From an uncultured Blautia sp. (GTDB lineage: Bacteria; Bacillota; Clostridia; Lachnospirales; Lachnospiraceae): a stretch of DNA of 21,847 nt. Below, piece after piece: positions 15,604 to 21,847 of this stretch. The translations under genes and the position numbers were made by a program. The stretch covers positions 1 through 21,847 of the forward strand of contig NZ_CANTKB010000043.1 in assembly GCF_947654165.1 (NCBI RefSeq), written 5' to 3'. Within the stretch, counting starts at the first letter, position 1. Each line of letters begins with the position of its first letter. Under the pieces are notes generated by a model that worked only from the letters and a program-made list of their open reading frames with translations, did not search any database and was not told where the DNA came from.

Positions 15604-15613
15604 TTGTATACAA
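15604..15613. promoter_or_regulatory. Palindrome TTGTATACAA, possible operator
   Basis: A perfect 10-bp palindrome with further near-symmetry outward (AAATTGTATACAAATTT, 15601-15617). It lies between the divergent TRAP and ilvB promoters, about 18 bp upstream of the TRAP -35 box. The GTATAC centre resembles GntR-family operators; no cognate regulator is in the window. Confidence 0.35.
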
Positions 15614-15697
15614 ATTTGTTATGTCTTCCATATCTTTTCGCTATAGTTTCTTTTGTCTGATTTTACCTGTTTCTTCTATTTTTTTATTGAAAAATAG

Positions 15698-15727
15698 TTG
15701 ACAAATAACAACCAGACCCACTATAAT
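15698..15727 (+). promoter_or_regulatory. Sigma-A promoter of ilvBN
   Basis: Perfect TTGACA (15698-15703) and TATAAT (15722-15727), with an 18-bp spacer. Transcription would start near 15734, giving a leader of about 120 nt before ilvB. Confidence 0.85.
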
Positions 15728-15769
15728 ACTAATAACTTTAACAAAATATTGTGATAAAACACAGTGACA

Positions 15770-15822
15770 GGAGAAGTATAAAAGATATCTTCGCCCTAAG
15801 CATTCCGGCTTGGGGCGTTTTT
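15770..15822 (+). promoter_or_regulatory. Attenuator in the ilvB leader (mutually exclusive hairpins)
   Basis: The terminator is CGCCCTAAGC (15792-15801) with GCTTGGGGCG (15808-15817), ten pairs with one G-U, then TTTTT (15818-15822). An upstream hairpin, GGAGAAGTAT (15770-15779) with ATATCTTCGCC (15785-15795), has one mismatch and one bulge and shares CGCC with the terminator's 5' arm, so the two exclude each other. No T-box core or known riboswitch is visible, and no leader peptide with a run of Ile, Val or Leu codons. The sensed signal is unknown. Confidence 0.7.
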
Positions 15823-15855
15823 ACTACAAAAAATCGCAAGGAGGGTAACGTGCAT

Positions 15856-17574
15856 ATGAAACAGATATCCGGAAACAAATTATTGGTAAAAGCATTGAAA
15901 GAAGAAGGTGTAGAAGTACTCTTCGGCTATCCGGGAGCATGCACCATTGATATCAGCGACGAATTATATAAGCAGAGCGGTATTGATATCATCCTGCCAA
16001 GACATGAACAGGCTCTGGTTCATGAAGCGGATGCCTACGCTAGAACTACAGGGAAAGTGGGCGTATGCCTGGTCACCAGCGGTCCCGGTGCAACCAATCT
16101 GGTAACCGGTCTCGCTACGGCAAACTACGACAGTGTCCCTCTGGTATGTTTCACCGGACAGGTTGCAAGACATCTCATTGGAAACGATGCCTTCCAGGAA
16201 GTAGACATTGTGGGAATCACCAGAAGCATTACCAAATACGGCATTACGGTTCGAAACCGTGAAGATCTGGGCCGCATCATCAAAGAAGCTTTTTATATCG
16301 CACGGACAGGACGCCCAGGACCGGTCCTCATTGATCTCCCAAAAGATGTGATGGCAGAACTGGGAAGTCCGGAATATCCAAAATCCGTAAATATTCGTGG
16401 ATATAAGCCAAATACCAGTGTTCACATCGGCCAGTTAAAACGTGCCTTAAAAGTACTTCAGAAGGCAAAAAAACCCCTGTTTCTGGCAGGGGGCGGTGTG
16501 AATATCGCACGGGCAAATGAAATCTTTACAAAAGTGGTGGAAAAAACGCAGATTCCTGTTGTCACAACCGTTATGGGACGCGGTGCCATTTCCACGAAAA
16601 GCCCCTACTTCATCGGCAACCTCGGTATGCACGGTGCCTATGCCGCCAACATGGCTGTGAGCAACTGTGATGTTTTATTCTCCATCGGAACACGATTTAA
16701 TGACCGTATCACAGGAAAACTGCACGCCTTTGCACCGAATGCTCAGATTGTTCATATCGACATTGATACTGCTTCCATTTCCAGAAATATTCATGTAGAC
16801 ATCCCCATTGTAGCGGATGCAAAAGAAGCACTCACAAAGATGGATGAATATGCCGAGGCACAGAACACACAAAAATGGCTGGAAGAGATTCACGGCTGGC
16901 TGGAAGAACACCCTCTGACCATGAAAAACCGCCAGCTTATGAGTCCCCTTGATATCATTTCGGAAATCAACCGTCAGTTCGAGGAATCTATTCTGGTGAC
17001 AGATGTAGGTCAGCATCAGATGCTTGTTTCTCAATACGCAGATATCACAGAAAAGAAACGTCTGATCATGTCCGGCGGTCTCGGAACCATGGGATATGGA
17101 CTGCCAGGTGCCATTGGAGCGAAAATCGGAAACCCTGATGTTCCTGTTATTTCTATTTCCGGAGACGGAGGCATGCAGATGAACATCCAGGAAATGGCCA
17201 CTGCAGTCTTGGAAGAACTTCCGATCATTGCCTGCATTTTCAATAATGAATATCTTGGTATGGTTCGTCAGTGGCAGAAGCTTTTCTATGGAAAACGCTA
17301 CAGCATGACCAACTTAAAGGCAGGAGCACTTTCCCGCCGCACAGAAGGTGCTCAATTCCCGGAATATACGCCTGATTTTGTAAGACTGGCAGAAAGCTAC
17401 GGAGCGAAAGGCATCCGGGTTACAAAAAAAGAAGAGATTGCCGCTGCTTTTGAAGAAGCAAAGAAAAATACCAAGACCCCTACCATCATTGAGTTTATCA
17501 TCGATCCGGAAGAAATGGTATATCCGATGATCAAACCGGGCGGAACCTTAGAAGATATGATTATGGACTGTTAG
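15856..17574 (+). CDS. ilvB: Acetolactate synthase large (catalytic) subunit
   Basis: A 572-residue thiamine-diphosphate enzyme that makes 2-acetolactate or 2-aceto-2-hydroxybutyrate, the first common step to valine, leucine and isoleucine. The N-terminal TPP domain holds FGYPGACTIDI and the catalytic Glu in LPRHEQALVHEADAYAR (Glu51). The central domain has AGGGVNIARAN and IGTRFNDRITGKL. The C-terminal TPP/Mg domain has GLGTMGYGLPGAIGAKIG and ISGDGGMQMNIQEMATA..NNEYLGMVRQWQ. Partnered with a regulatory subunit 12 bp downstream, so it is the biosynthetic form, not catabolic AlsS. Start: AAGGAGG is 11 bases from this ATG but five from an in-frame GTG at 15850; either is possible. Confidence 0.96.
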   Translation: MKQISGNKLLVKALKEEGVEVLFGYPGACTIDISDELYKQSGIDIILPRHEQALVHEADAYARTTGKVGVCLVTSGPGATNLVTGLATANYDSVPLVCFTGQVARHLIGNDAFQEVDIVGITRSITKYGITVRNREDLGRIIKEAFYIARTGRPGPVLIDLPKDVMAELGSPEYPKSVNIRGYKPNTSVHIGQLKRALKVLQKAKKPLFLAGGGVNIARANEIFTKVVEKTQIPVVTTVMGRGAISTKSPYFIGNLGMHGAYAANMAVSNCDVLFSIGTRFNDRITGKLHAFAPNAQIVHIDIDTASISRNIHVDIPIVADAKEALTKMDEYAEAQNTQKWLEEIHGWLEEHPLTMKNRQLMSPLDIISEINRQFEESILVTDVGQHQMLVSQYADITEKKRLIMSGGLGTMGYGLPGAIGAKIGNPDVPVISISGDGGMQMNIQEMATAVLEELPIIACIFNNEYLGMVRQWQKLFYGKRYSMTNLKAGALSRRTEGAQFPEYTPDFVRLAESYGAKGIRVTKKEEIAAAFEEAKKNTKTPTIIEFIIDPEEMVYPMIKPGGTLEDMIMDC

Positions 17575-17586
17575 GAGGAGTGCAAC

Positions 17587-18096
17587 ATGGAAAAAGGAAT
17601 GAAAAAAAGATGGATCTCACTGTATGTTGAAAATCAGGTTGGTGTTCTTTCTAAAATTTCCGGTCTTTTCTCCGGAAAATGCTACAATCTGGACAGTCTT
17701 ACCGTAGGCACCACAGAAGACCCTACGGTTTCCAGAATGACCATCGCAACAGTCAGTGACGATGAGACCTTTGAACAGATAAAGAAACAGTTAAACCGTA
17801 TGGTAGAAGTGATCAAAGTCATTGATTTTACAGATATTTTTGTCCGTATGAAAGAAATTCTCTATGTAAAAGTCATGAACTGCTCTGCTGCTGATAAGGT
17901 AGAAGTATTCCAGATCGCAGAAACCTTCAAAGCCAGGGTTATTGACTACGGAAAAGACAGCCTTCTTCTGGAGTTTGTACAGACTGCCACCAAAAACGAT
18001 GCTGTTATCAAACTCTTCAAAGAAGAATTTAAGACCATCGAAGTGGTGCGTGGCGGAAGTGTTGGAATCGAATCGATCAGCATGATGGAACGCTAA
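17587..18096 (+). CDS. ilvN: Acetolactate synthase small (regulatory) subunit
   Basis: A 169-residue protein with an N-terminal ACT domain (about 8-82: RWISLYVENQVGVLSKISGLF, split as RWISLYVENQVGVL and SKISGLF, then NLDSLTVGTTEDPTVSRM) and the C-terminal ALS_ss domain (about 85-160, LYVKVMNC to GGSVGIESISM). It activates the catalytic subunit and, in the family, confers feedback inhibition by valine or other branched-chain amino acids through the ACT domain. GGAGG is eight bases before the ATG, and the gene follows ilvB by 12 bp as a two-gene operon. The symbol ilvH would be equally valid. Confidence 0.95.
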   Translation: MEKGMKKRWISLYVENQVGVLSKISGLFSGKCYNLDSLTVGTTEDPTVSRMTIATVSDDETFEQIKKQLNRMVEVIKVIDFTDIFVRMKEILYVKVMNCSAADKVEVFQIAETFKARVIDYGKDSLLLEFVQTATKNDAVIKLFKEEFKTIEVVRGGSVGIESISMMER

Positions 18097-18100
18097 ACAG

Positions 18101-18157
18101 AAAAGACAGGATACCGTGTATGGTTTCTCAAACCTCTACGGCACCTGTCTTTTTTTT
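18101..18157. terminator. Bidirectional terminator between ilvN and the MATE gene
   Basis: AAAAGACAGG (18101-18110) pairs with CCTGTCTTTT (18144-18153), with inner pairing ACCGT..ACGGC and GGTTT/AAACC. A T run follows on plus, and the flanking A run serves as the U tract on minus. The T run overlaps the stop codon of the convergent MATE gene. Confidence 0.88.
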
Positions 18158-19514
18158 ATATCTTACTTAAAGCTTTTTTAAACTCACGACTAAATAATAC
18201 GATGGTAAAACATACAGCCAGGATATCTGCAATGGGTTCTGCCAGATAAACAGCCATGGTCTGATTGTTCTTTAAGATTGCCGGCATGATATAGATCAGC
18301 GGAATCAACAGCACGAACTTACGCATTACAGCTACTACAATGGAGGCTTTCGCATTTCCAAGGGACATAAAGGTAAGCTGACAGGCAAGCTGAATCCCAA
18401 AGATAAACATGGCTGCAAGATAAATCCTCAATGCCGTTTTTGTGAATTCCAGCAAGGCTGGATCTGAGGTAAACATCCCTGCAAAAAGCTGAGGGAACAG
18501 CATAACTGCGATCCAAAGAAGGGCAGCATAGACCATACTTGATTTTAAAAGCAGCTTGAAAGCACCTTTGACACGGTCTTTTTTTCTGGCTCCATAATTA
18601 TAACTGATGATCGGCTGTGCTCCCTGTCCCAGTCCCTGCAAAGGCAGCATGGCAAACTGCATAACGCTGGTAAGAATGGTCATGGCACCTACGGCAATGT
18701 CTCCTCCATACTTCAGCAGCGAAGAATTAAAACAAATGGAAATAATACTCTCGCTGGACTGCATGACAAAAACAGATGAGCCAAGTGCCAGGATGGGCAA
18801 TACCATGGAAGGCTTCAGATTCATATTTTCCCGACGTATTCTAAGGGTTGTTTTCTTTCCAAACAGGAAAGAAAGTACCCAGATACAGGACAATCCCTGA
18901 GAAATAATCGTAGCCAGTGCCGCACCTTTTACTCCCATATGAAAACCAAAAATCAAAATCGGGTCTAACACAATATTGGAAATTGCACCGATCAATACAG
19001 AAAGCATACCGGTCTTTGCAAAGCCCTGTGCTGTAATGAAAAAGTTCATTCCAAGCGTAAGCTGCACAAAAATCGTACCAACAGAATAAATGTTCATATA
19101 GCTGACACCGTATTCTATGGTATTTTCACTGGCTCCGAAAGCCAGAAGAAAATTTCTGTTCCAAAGTAATAAAACCACCGTCAAAATCAGAGAGATCACA
19201 ATCTGCATGGTAAAACAGGTTCCGAGAATCTTCTCCGCAGATTCCTTCTCACCCTTTCCAAGAGCAATGGATGCCCGTGGTGCACCTCCGTTCCCTACCA
19301 GTGCCGCAAACGCAGATACGATCAAAATCAAAGGCATACAAACGCCCACGCCTGTAAGGGCTAACGCTCCAACCTTTGGAATGTGTCCGATATAAATACG
19401 ATCCACGATATTATAGAGCATGTTGATCAATTGTGCTGCTACAGTCGGAACTGCCAGGCGAAGCAAAAGCTTACCCAGGGGTTCTTTGCCTAAAAAATCT
19501 CTGTCTTCACTCAT
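18156..19514 (-). CDS. MATE family efflux transporter
   Basis: A 452-residue polytopic protein with about 12 membrane helices in two homologous halves. The N-terminal PLGKLLLRLAVPTVAAQLIN and MLYNIVDRIYIGHIP are typical of the MepA/DinF-like branch. The second half has LQGLGQGAQPIISYNYGA and FMSLGNAKASIVVAVMRK. The family exports drugs, dyes or metabolites using a Na+ or H+ gradient. Its ATG overlaps the MarR stop as ATGA, so the regulator and pump are translated together, an arrangement known for MarR-controlled MATE pumps. Substrate unknown. Confidence 0.93.
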   Translation of the reverse strand: MSEDRDFLGKEPLGKLLLRLAVPTVAAQLINMLYNIVDRIYIGHIPKVGALALTGVGVCMPLILIVSAFAALVGNGGAPRASIALGKGEKESAEKILGTCFTMQIVISLILTVVLLLWNRNFLLAFGASENTIEYGVSYMNIYSVGTIFVQLTLGMNFFITAQGFAKTGMLSVLIGAISNIVLDPILIFGFHMGVKGAALATIISQGLSCIWVLSFLFGKKTTLRIRRENMNLKPSMVLPILALGSSVFVMQSSESIISICFNSSLLKYGGDIAVGAMTILTSVMQFAMLPLQGLGQGAQPIISYNYGARKKDRVKGAFKLLLKSSMVYAALLWIAVMLFPQLFAGMFTSDPALLEFTKTALRIYLAAMFIFGIQLACQLTFMSLGNAKASIVVAVMRKFVLLIPLIYIMPAILKNNQTMAVYLAEPIADILAVCFTIVLFSREFKKALSKI

Positions 19515-19963
19515 TTTAACAATCCACTCCTTTTCATGATCTGTAATGTATTTTCTGCAATCCTCCCATTCATTTCATGAAACAGACGGATTTCTTCCTC
19601 CGTAAACCCACGGAAAATCTCATAACCAAATTCTTCCTGTTTCTTTTTTACTGCCTCAATAATGGGATCTGCTGCCGGAAGCAGGGATAAATGTATTTTC
19701 CTTCTATCCTCCGCATCCTGTTCTCTGGTGAGCAGTGATTTCTGAATCAGCGATTCCACTGCCTGAGAGACATTCCCCTTGGACAGCATACGCAGCTCCA
19801 CAATGTCACCGGCTGTATCTTTTCCAGGATTATTGTACAAAAAAACAATAATGGTTCCCTCGATCTTTGTGAGCTGAAAATGATCGCAAAGTTCTTTGAT
19901 CAGTGCATCCTGACCTTTGATGATATACCGAAAATTCACCAGCCATTCTGTCGCATAACTCAT
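19511..19963 (-). CDS. MarR family transcriptional regulator
   Basis: A 150-residue winged-helix protein of standard MarR length. The recognition region is TAGDIVELRMLSKGNVSQAV (about 50-69), and the wing carries DAEDRRKIHLSL, the conserved D-x-x-DRR pattern. Helices at both ends form the dimer interface. It is the first gene of the marR-MATE pair and likely represses both. A 7-2-7 inverted repeat just downstream of the promoter is the obvious operator candidate. Ligand not predictable from sequence. Confidence 0.92.
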   Translation of the reverse strand: MSYATEWLVNFRYIIKGQDALIKELCDHFQLTKIEGTIIVFLYNNPGKDTAGDIVELRMLSKGNVSQAVESLIQKSLLTREQDAEDRRKIHLSLLPAADPIIEAVKKKQEEFGYEIFRGFTEEEIRLFHEMNGRIAENTLQIMKRSGLLK

Positions 19964-20018
19964 TCCTATTTTCTCACCCTTTCCTGCATATATTGCATCT
20001 AATAGTTTTATTTAAAAC

Positions 20019-20034
20019 AGTTCTTTTAAGAACT
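20019..20034. promoter_or_regulatory. Candidate MarR operator
   Basis: Inverted repeat AGTTCTT-TT-AAGAACT, seven perfect pairs around two bases. It sits just past the predicted transcription start of the marR-MATE operon, a position where a bound dimer would block RNA polymerase. Confidence 0.6.
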
Positions 20035-20045
20035 ATTATAAAAAT

Positions 20046-20073
20046 ATTATACTCATGAAAATAAAATTGTCAA
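20046..20073 (-). promoter_or_regulatory. Sigma-A promoter of marR-MATE
   Basis: On minus, perfect TTGACA (20068-20073), a 16-bp spacer and perfect TATAAT (20046-20051). A second TATAAT at 20035-20040 is too far from a -35 box. Confidence 0.8.
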
Positions 20074-20157
20074 GAACCATAAAAAAAAACACTTTCACCA
20101 CATTTATCCGATACAATAACACACAGACATTAACAATATTTAAGGAGTTCTAAAGAC

Positions 20158-20670
20158 ATGAAAAAAGAAAACCGAAAACTTGCCCAACAACGCAGGGCAG
20201 AAGAACGAAAAAAAGCTGCACAAAAGAAAAAGATCAAAAAAATCCTGGCCTATGCACTGCCCATTACTGCTGTAGTAATACTGACAGCAGTCATTCTGGC
20301 AGACTATGTAAAACATCATTCTTCCAATGAACAAACTACAGAAACCCAAACGACTTCACAGGAAGAGAACACGGAGCCAGCTTTATCCACAGACACCTCC
20401 CTTACTGTTGCAGATGGAGATACCGTAAACATCGACTATGTTGGCTCTATTGATGGTGTAGAATTTGAAGGCGGTAATACCAATGGAAAAGGCACAGACC
20501 TCACCATTGGCTCCGGTCTCTATATTGATGACTTTGAAGAGAAGCTCATAGGTGCCCATCCCGGAGACCAGGTAGATGTCTATGCCACCTTCCCGGAAGA
20601 CTATGGAAAAGAAGATTTAAACGGAAAAGAAGCCCTGTTTCAAGTGACCATCAATGGCATTTATCAATAA
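20158..20670 (+). CDS. Membrane-anchored FKBP-type peptidyl-prolyl isomerase-like protein
   Basis: A 170-residue protein. Residues 1-27 are very basic (KLAQQRRAEERKKAAQKKK), 28-50 form one membrane helix (ILAYALPITAVVILTAVIL), about 52-80 are a Thr/Glu/Gln/Ser-rich linker, and 82-170 form an FKBP domain. The domain is recognised from VADGDTVNIDYVGSIDGVEFEGG, split as DGDTVNIDYVGSIDG and VEFEGG, then IDDFEEKLIGAHPGDQVDV and FPEDYG. The helix lacks a clear cleavage site, so the domain is likely anchored outside, possibly helping fold secreted proteins. The short FKBP is closer to trigger-factor/SlyD types than to human FKBP12; catalytic activity is unproven. AAGGAG lies ten bases before the ATG. 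No clear terminator; it overlaps the convergent permease gene by 7 bp. Confidence 0.88.
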   Translation: MKKENRKLAQQRRAEERKKAAQKKKIKKILAYALPITAVVILTAVILADYVKHHSSNEQTTETQTTSQEENTEPALSTDTSLTVADGDTVNIDYVGSIDGVEFEGGNTNGKGTDLTIGSGLYIDDFEEKLIGAHPGDQVDVYATFPEDYGKEDLNGKEALFQVTINGIYQ

Positions 20671-21833
20671 AACAATCTTTTCCACGCTTCTCGTACTGAG
20701 AAAAAACAAATACAAGTAAATACCAGGAAAATAATTCCTGCACTCCACAGGTTCACACGAAATAGTTCTTCCTGCATCACATTTCCCAGTGCTTTTACGG
20801 AAAAATAAGACGTGAGGCAGGTAAGAACAAAGGGGCAATAATAAGTAAAACAAATTTCTTTTCTTACCGATTGCTTCAGCACGGTTCTCTGAACACCAAG
20901 CTTTTCCAGGATTCCATAACGTTCCTTATCCTCATATGCTTCATTCCCTGTTTTCAAAAACAGCACGCTTCCTGCCGCCAGGATCAAGGTTGCAAACATA
21001 AATAAGCACAGGGAATACAGAATACGAATCCAGCTATCTTGCGATATGGTTCCCTGGCTGAAATTCACGCCTATATTCACACCTTGTTCTCTCCCTTTCT
21101 CTGCCAGTTCTTTCAAAAATGGTCTGGATTTTTCAGCATTTTCCAAGTCTTGAATCCGGTAGTTATAGAAAAATTCCACCTGTACAAGCGGCATAAGGGA
21201 TGCATACGTTTCATCACTTACCACAAAAATTTCGCTCATGCTCTGGATATTTCCCAGATACGGCGTTTTATCTCCCCCCAGCACCTCATACGTTTCTGTG
21301 CCAATTTCTATGGTCTTATCCCGTGTCTGCTCTCCCATTAGACTGATTAAAATTTCATGTTCCAGCTTAATCACCTGATTCCCAGAGGGCTCCTCCCAGG
21401 GAAATTCCAGCCCCGCCCTCTTGGCTCCTGCTTTAATCTGAGACCAGGAAACAGCTCCGTACACATAATTTGTAAATTTGGTATGCATCACCTCAGGCGG
21501 CAGAATCAGCACCTCATATTCATTCCAGTATTCCACTGTATTTTCTTCTTCAATGCCCTTTTTTATCTCTGCTCCATCCTGCCGCCGGCTGCTTAAAACC
21601 TGATACGTATAGGTCTGGTCAAAGTTCACCATTTTCTCGTACCGCTGCTTCATGGCAATGGAAATGGCAACTACGGTAACCGAACAAATCATCAGCACGG
21701 TAACAATGGCATAGGTTCTGTAGTTTTTCTTCATACGGAAAGCCAGGCTGTTCATCCATAAGGCTCGCTCTTTTTGATATAGAAATTTTTTGGATGTTGG
21801 GGTCAAAAGAGTTTTTAGAAACTCTCTGACTTC
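20664..21833 (-). CDS. BceB-like FtsX-family ABC permease, C-terminal half only
   Basis: At least 380 residues with one helix (TYAIVTVLMICSVTVVAIS), an extracellular region of about 210 residues, then three helices (ILYSLCLFMFATLILAAG, YYCPFVLTCLTSYFSVKAL, NLWSAGIIFLVFTCICFF). This matches TM7 to TM10 of BceB-type permeases, whose large domain lies between TM7 and TM8; TM1-6 are missing. The conserved KERYGILEKLGVQRTVLKQSV loop is intact. No ATG with a ribosome site starts this frame; the earliest start is a TTG at 21806 without one. An in-frame TAG at 21834-21836 interrupts the frame 12 bp before the window edge, so the first half, if present, is in another frame. Possibly a frameshifted gene. 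Confidence 0.75.
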   Translation of the reverse strand, partial: EVREFLKTLLTPTSKKFLYQKERALWMNSLAFRMKKNYRTYAIVTVLMICSVTVVAISIAMKQRYEKMVNFDQTYTYQVLSSRRQDGAEIKKGIEEENTVEYWNEYEVLILPPEVMHTKFTNYVYGAVSWSQIKAGAKRAGLEFPWEEPSGNQVIKLEHEILISLMGEQTRDKTIEIGTETYEVLGGDKTPYLGNIQSMSEIFVVSDETYASLMPLVQVEFFYNYRIQDLENAEKSRPFLKELAEKGREQGVNIGVNFSQGTISQDSWIRILYSLCLFMFATLILAAGSVLFLKTGNEAYEDKERYGILEKLGVQRTVLKQSVRKEICFTYYCPFVLTCLTSYFSVKALGNVMQEELFRVNLWSAGIIFLVFTCICFFSVREAWKRLFY

Positions 21834-21847
21834 CTATATAGTACCTT

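Noticed and set aside
15751..15855. ilvB start at the upstream GTG (15751)
   Set aside because: The extra residues cross the attenuator hairpins and are absent from the acetolactate synthase family; AAGGAGG at 15838-15844 marks the real start. Retained only as a possible leader-translation signal.

Overview
The window looks like a chromosomal segment from a spore-forming, low-to-moderate GC Firmicute, most likely a gut Lachnospiraceae (Blautia/Ruminococcus-like). This rests on the forespore sigma factor SigG, strong AAGGAGG ribosome sites, T-box, lysine and purine RNA switches, and the style of the proteins. That placement is inference; no 16S or other marker is present. I see no phage, insertion sequence, integrase or CRISPR-Cas.

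Layout. 1-118: 5' part of a tRNA-Val(UAC) gene and its promoter, minus strand. 119-670: non-coding, holding a diverged tandem array of an exactly 52-bp unit, each with a CCTA-N17-TAGG palindromic core. 671-1859: deoB (phosphopentomutase), broken by a 4-bp tandem duplication. 2049-2828: sigG, plus strand. 2925-4888: NhaC-family transporter behind a complete lysine riboswitch. 4903-6435: LytR-CpsA-Psr protein. 6727-7335: cytidylate-kinase-like protein, plus strand. 7417-9549: glycogen debranching enzyme. 9630-12295: nucleoside salvage operon udp-cdd-guaD, with a guanine riboswitch between cdd and guaD. 12375-15586: TRAP transporter dctQ plus a dctM-dctP fusion behind a T-box leader. 15698-18157: ilvB-ilvN with a two-hairpin attenuator. 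18156-20073: MATE exporter and MarR regulator. 20158-20670: membrane-anchored FKBP-type protein. 20664 to near the end: C-terminal half of a BceB-like FtsX permease.

How it fits together. Udp, Cdd, GuaD and (if functional) DeoB degrade nucleosides and purine bases. Several transport or biosynthetic units are under RNA control: a lysine riboswitch on the NhaC protein (a candidate lysine transporter), a guanine riboswitch on guanine deaminase whose terminator geometry suggests an ON switch, a T-box (best reading Ile) on a TRAP transporter, and an attenuator of unknown trigger on ilvBN. The T-box/TRAP unit and ilvBN diverge from one intergenic region, hinting at linked branched-chain amino acid or keto-acid metabolism.

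The most unusual items are the helically phased 52-bp array beside tRNA-Val, the DctM-DctP fusion under T-box control, the guanine-deaminase riboswitch logic and the ilvB attenuator. Product names are by recognition of sequence motifs; no database search was run.
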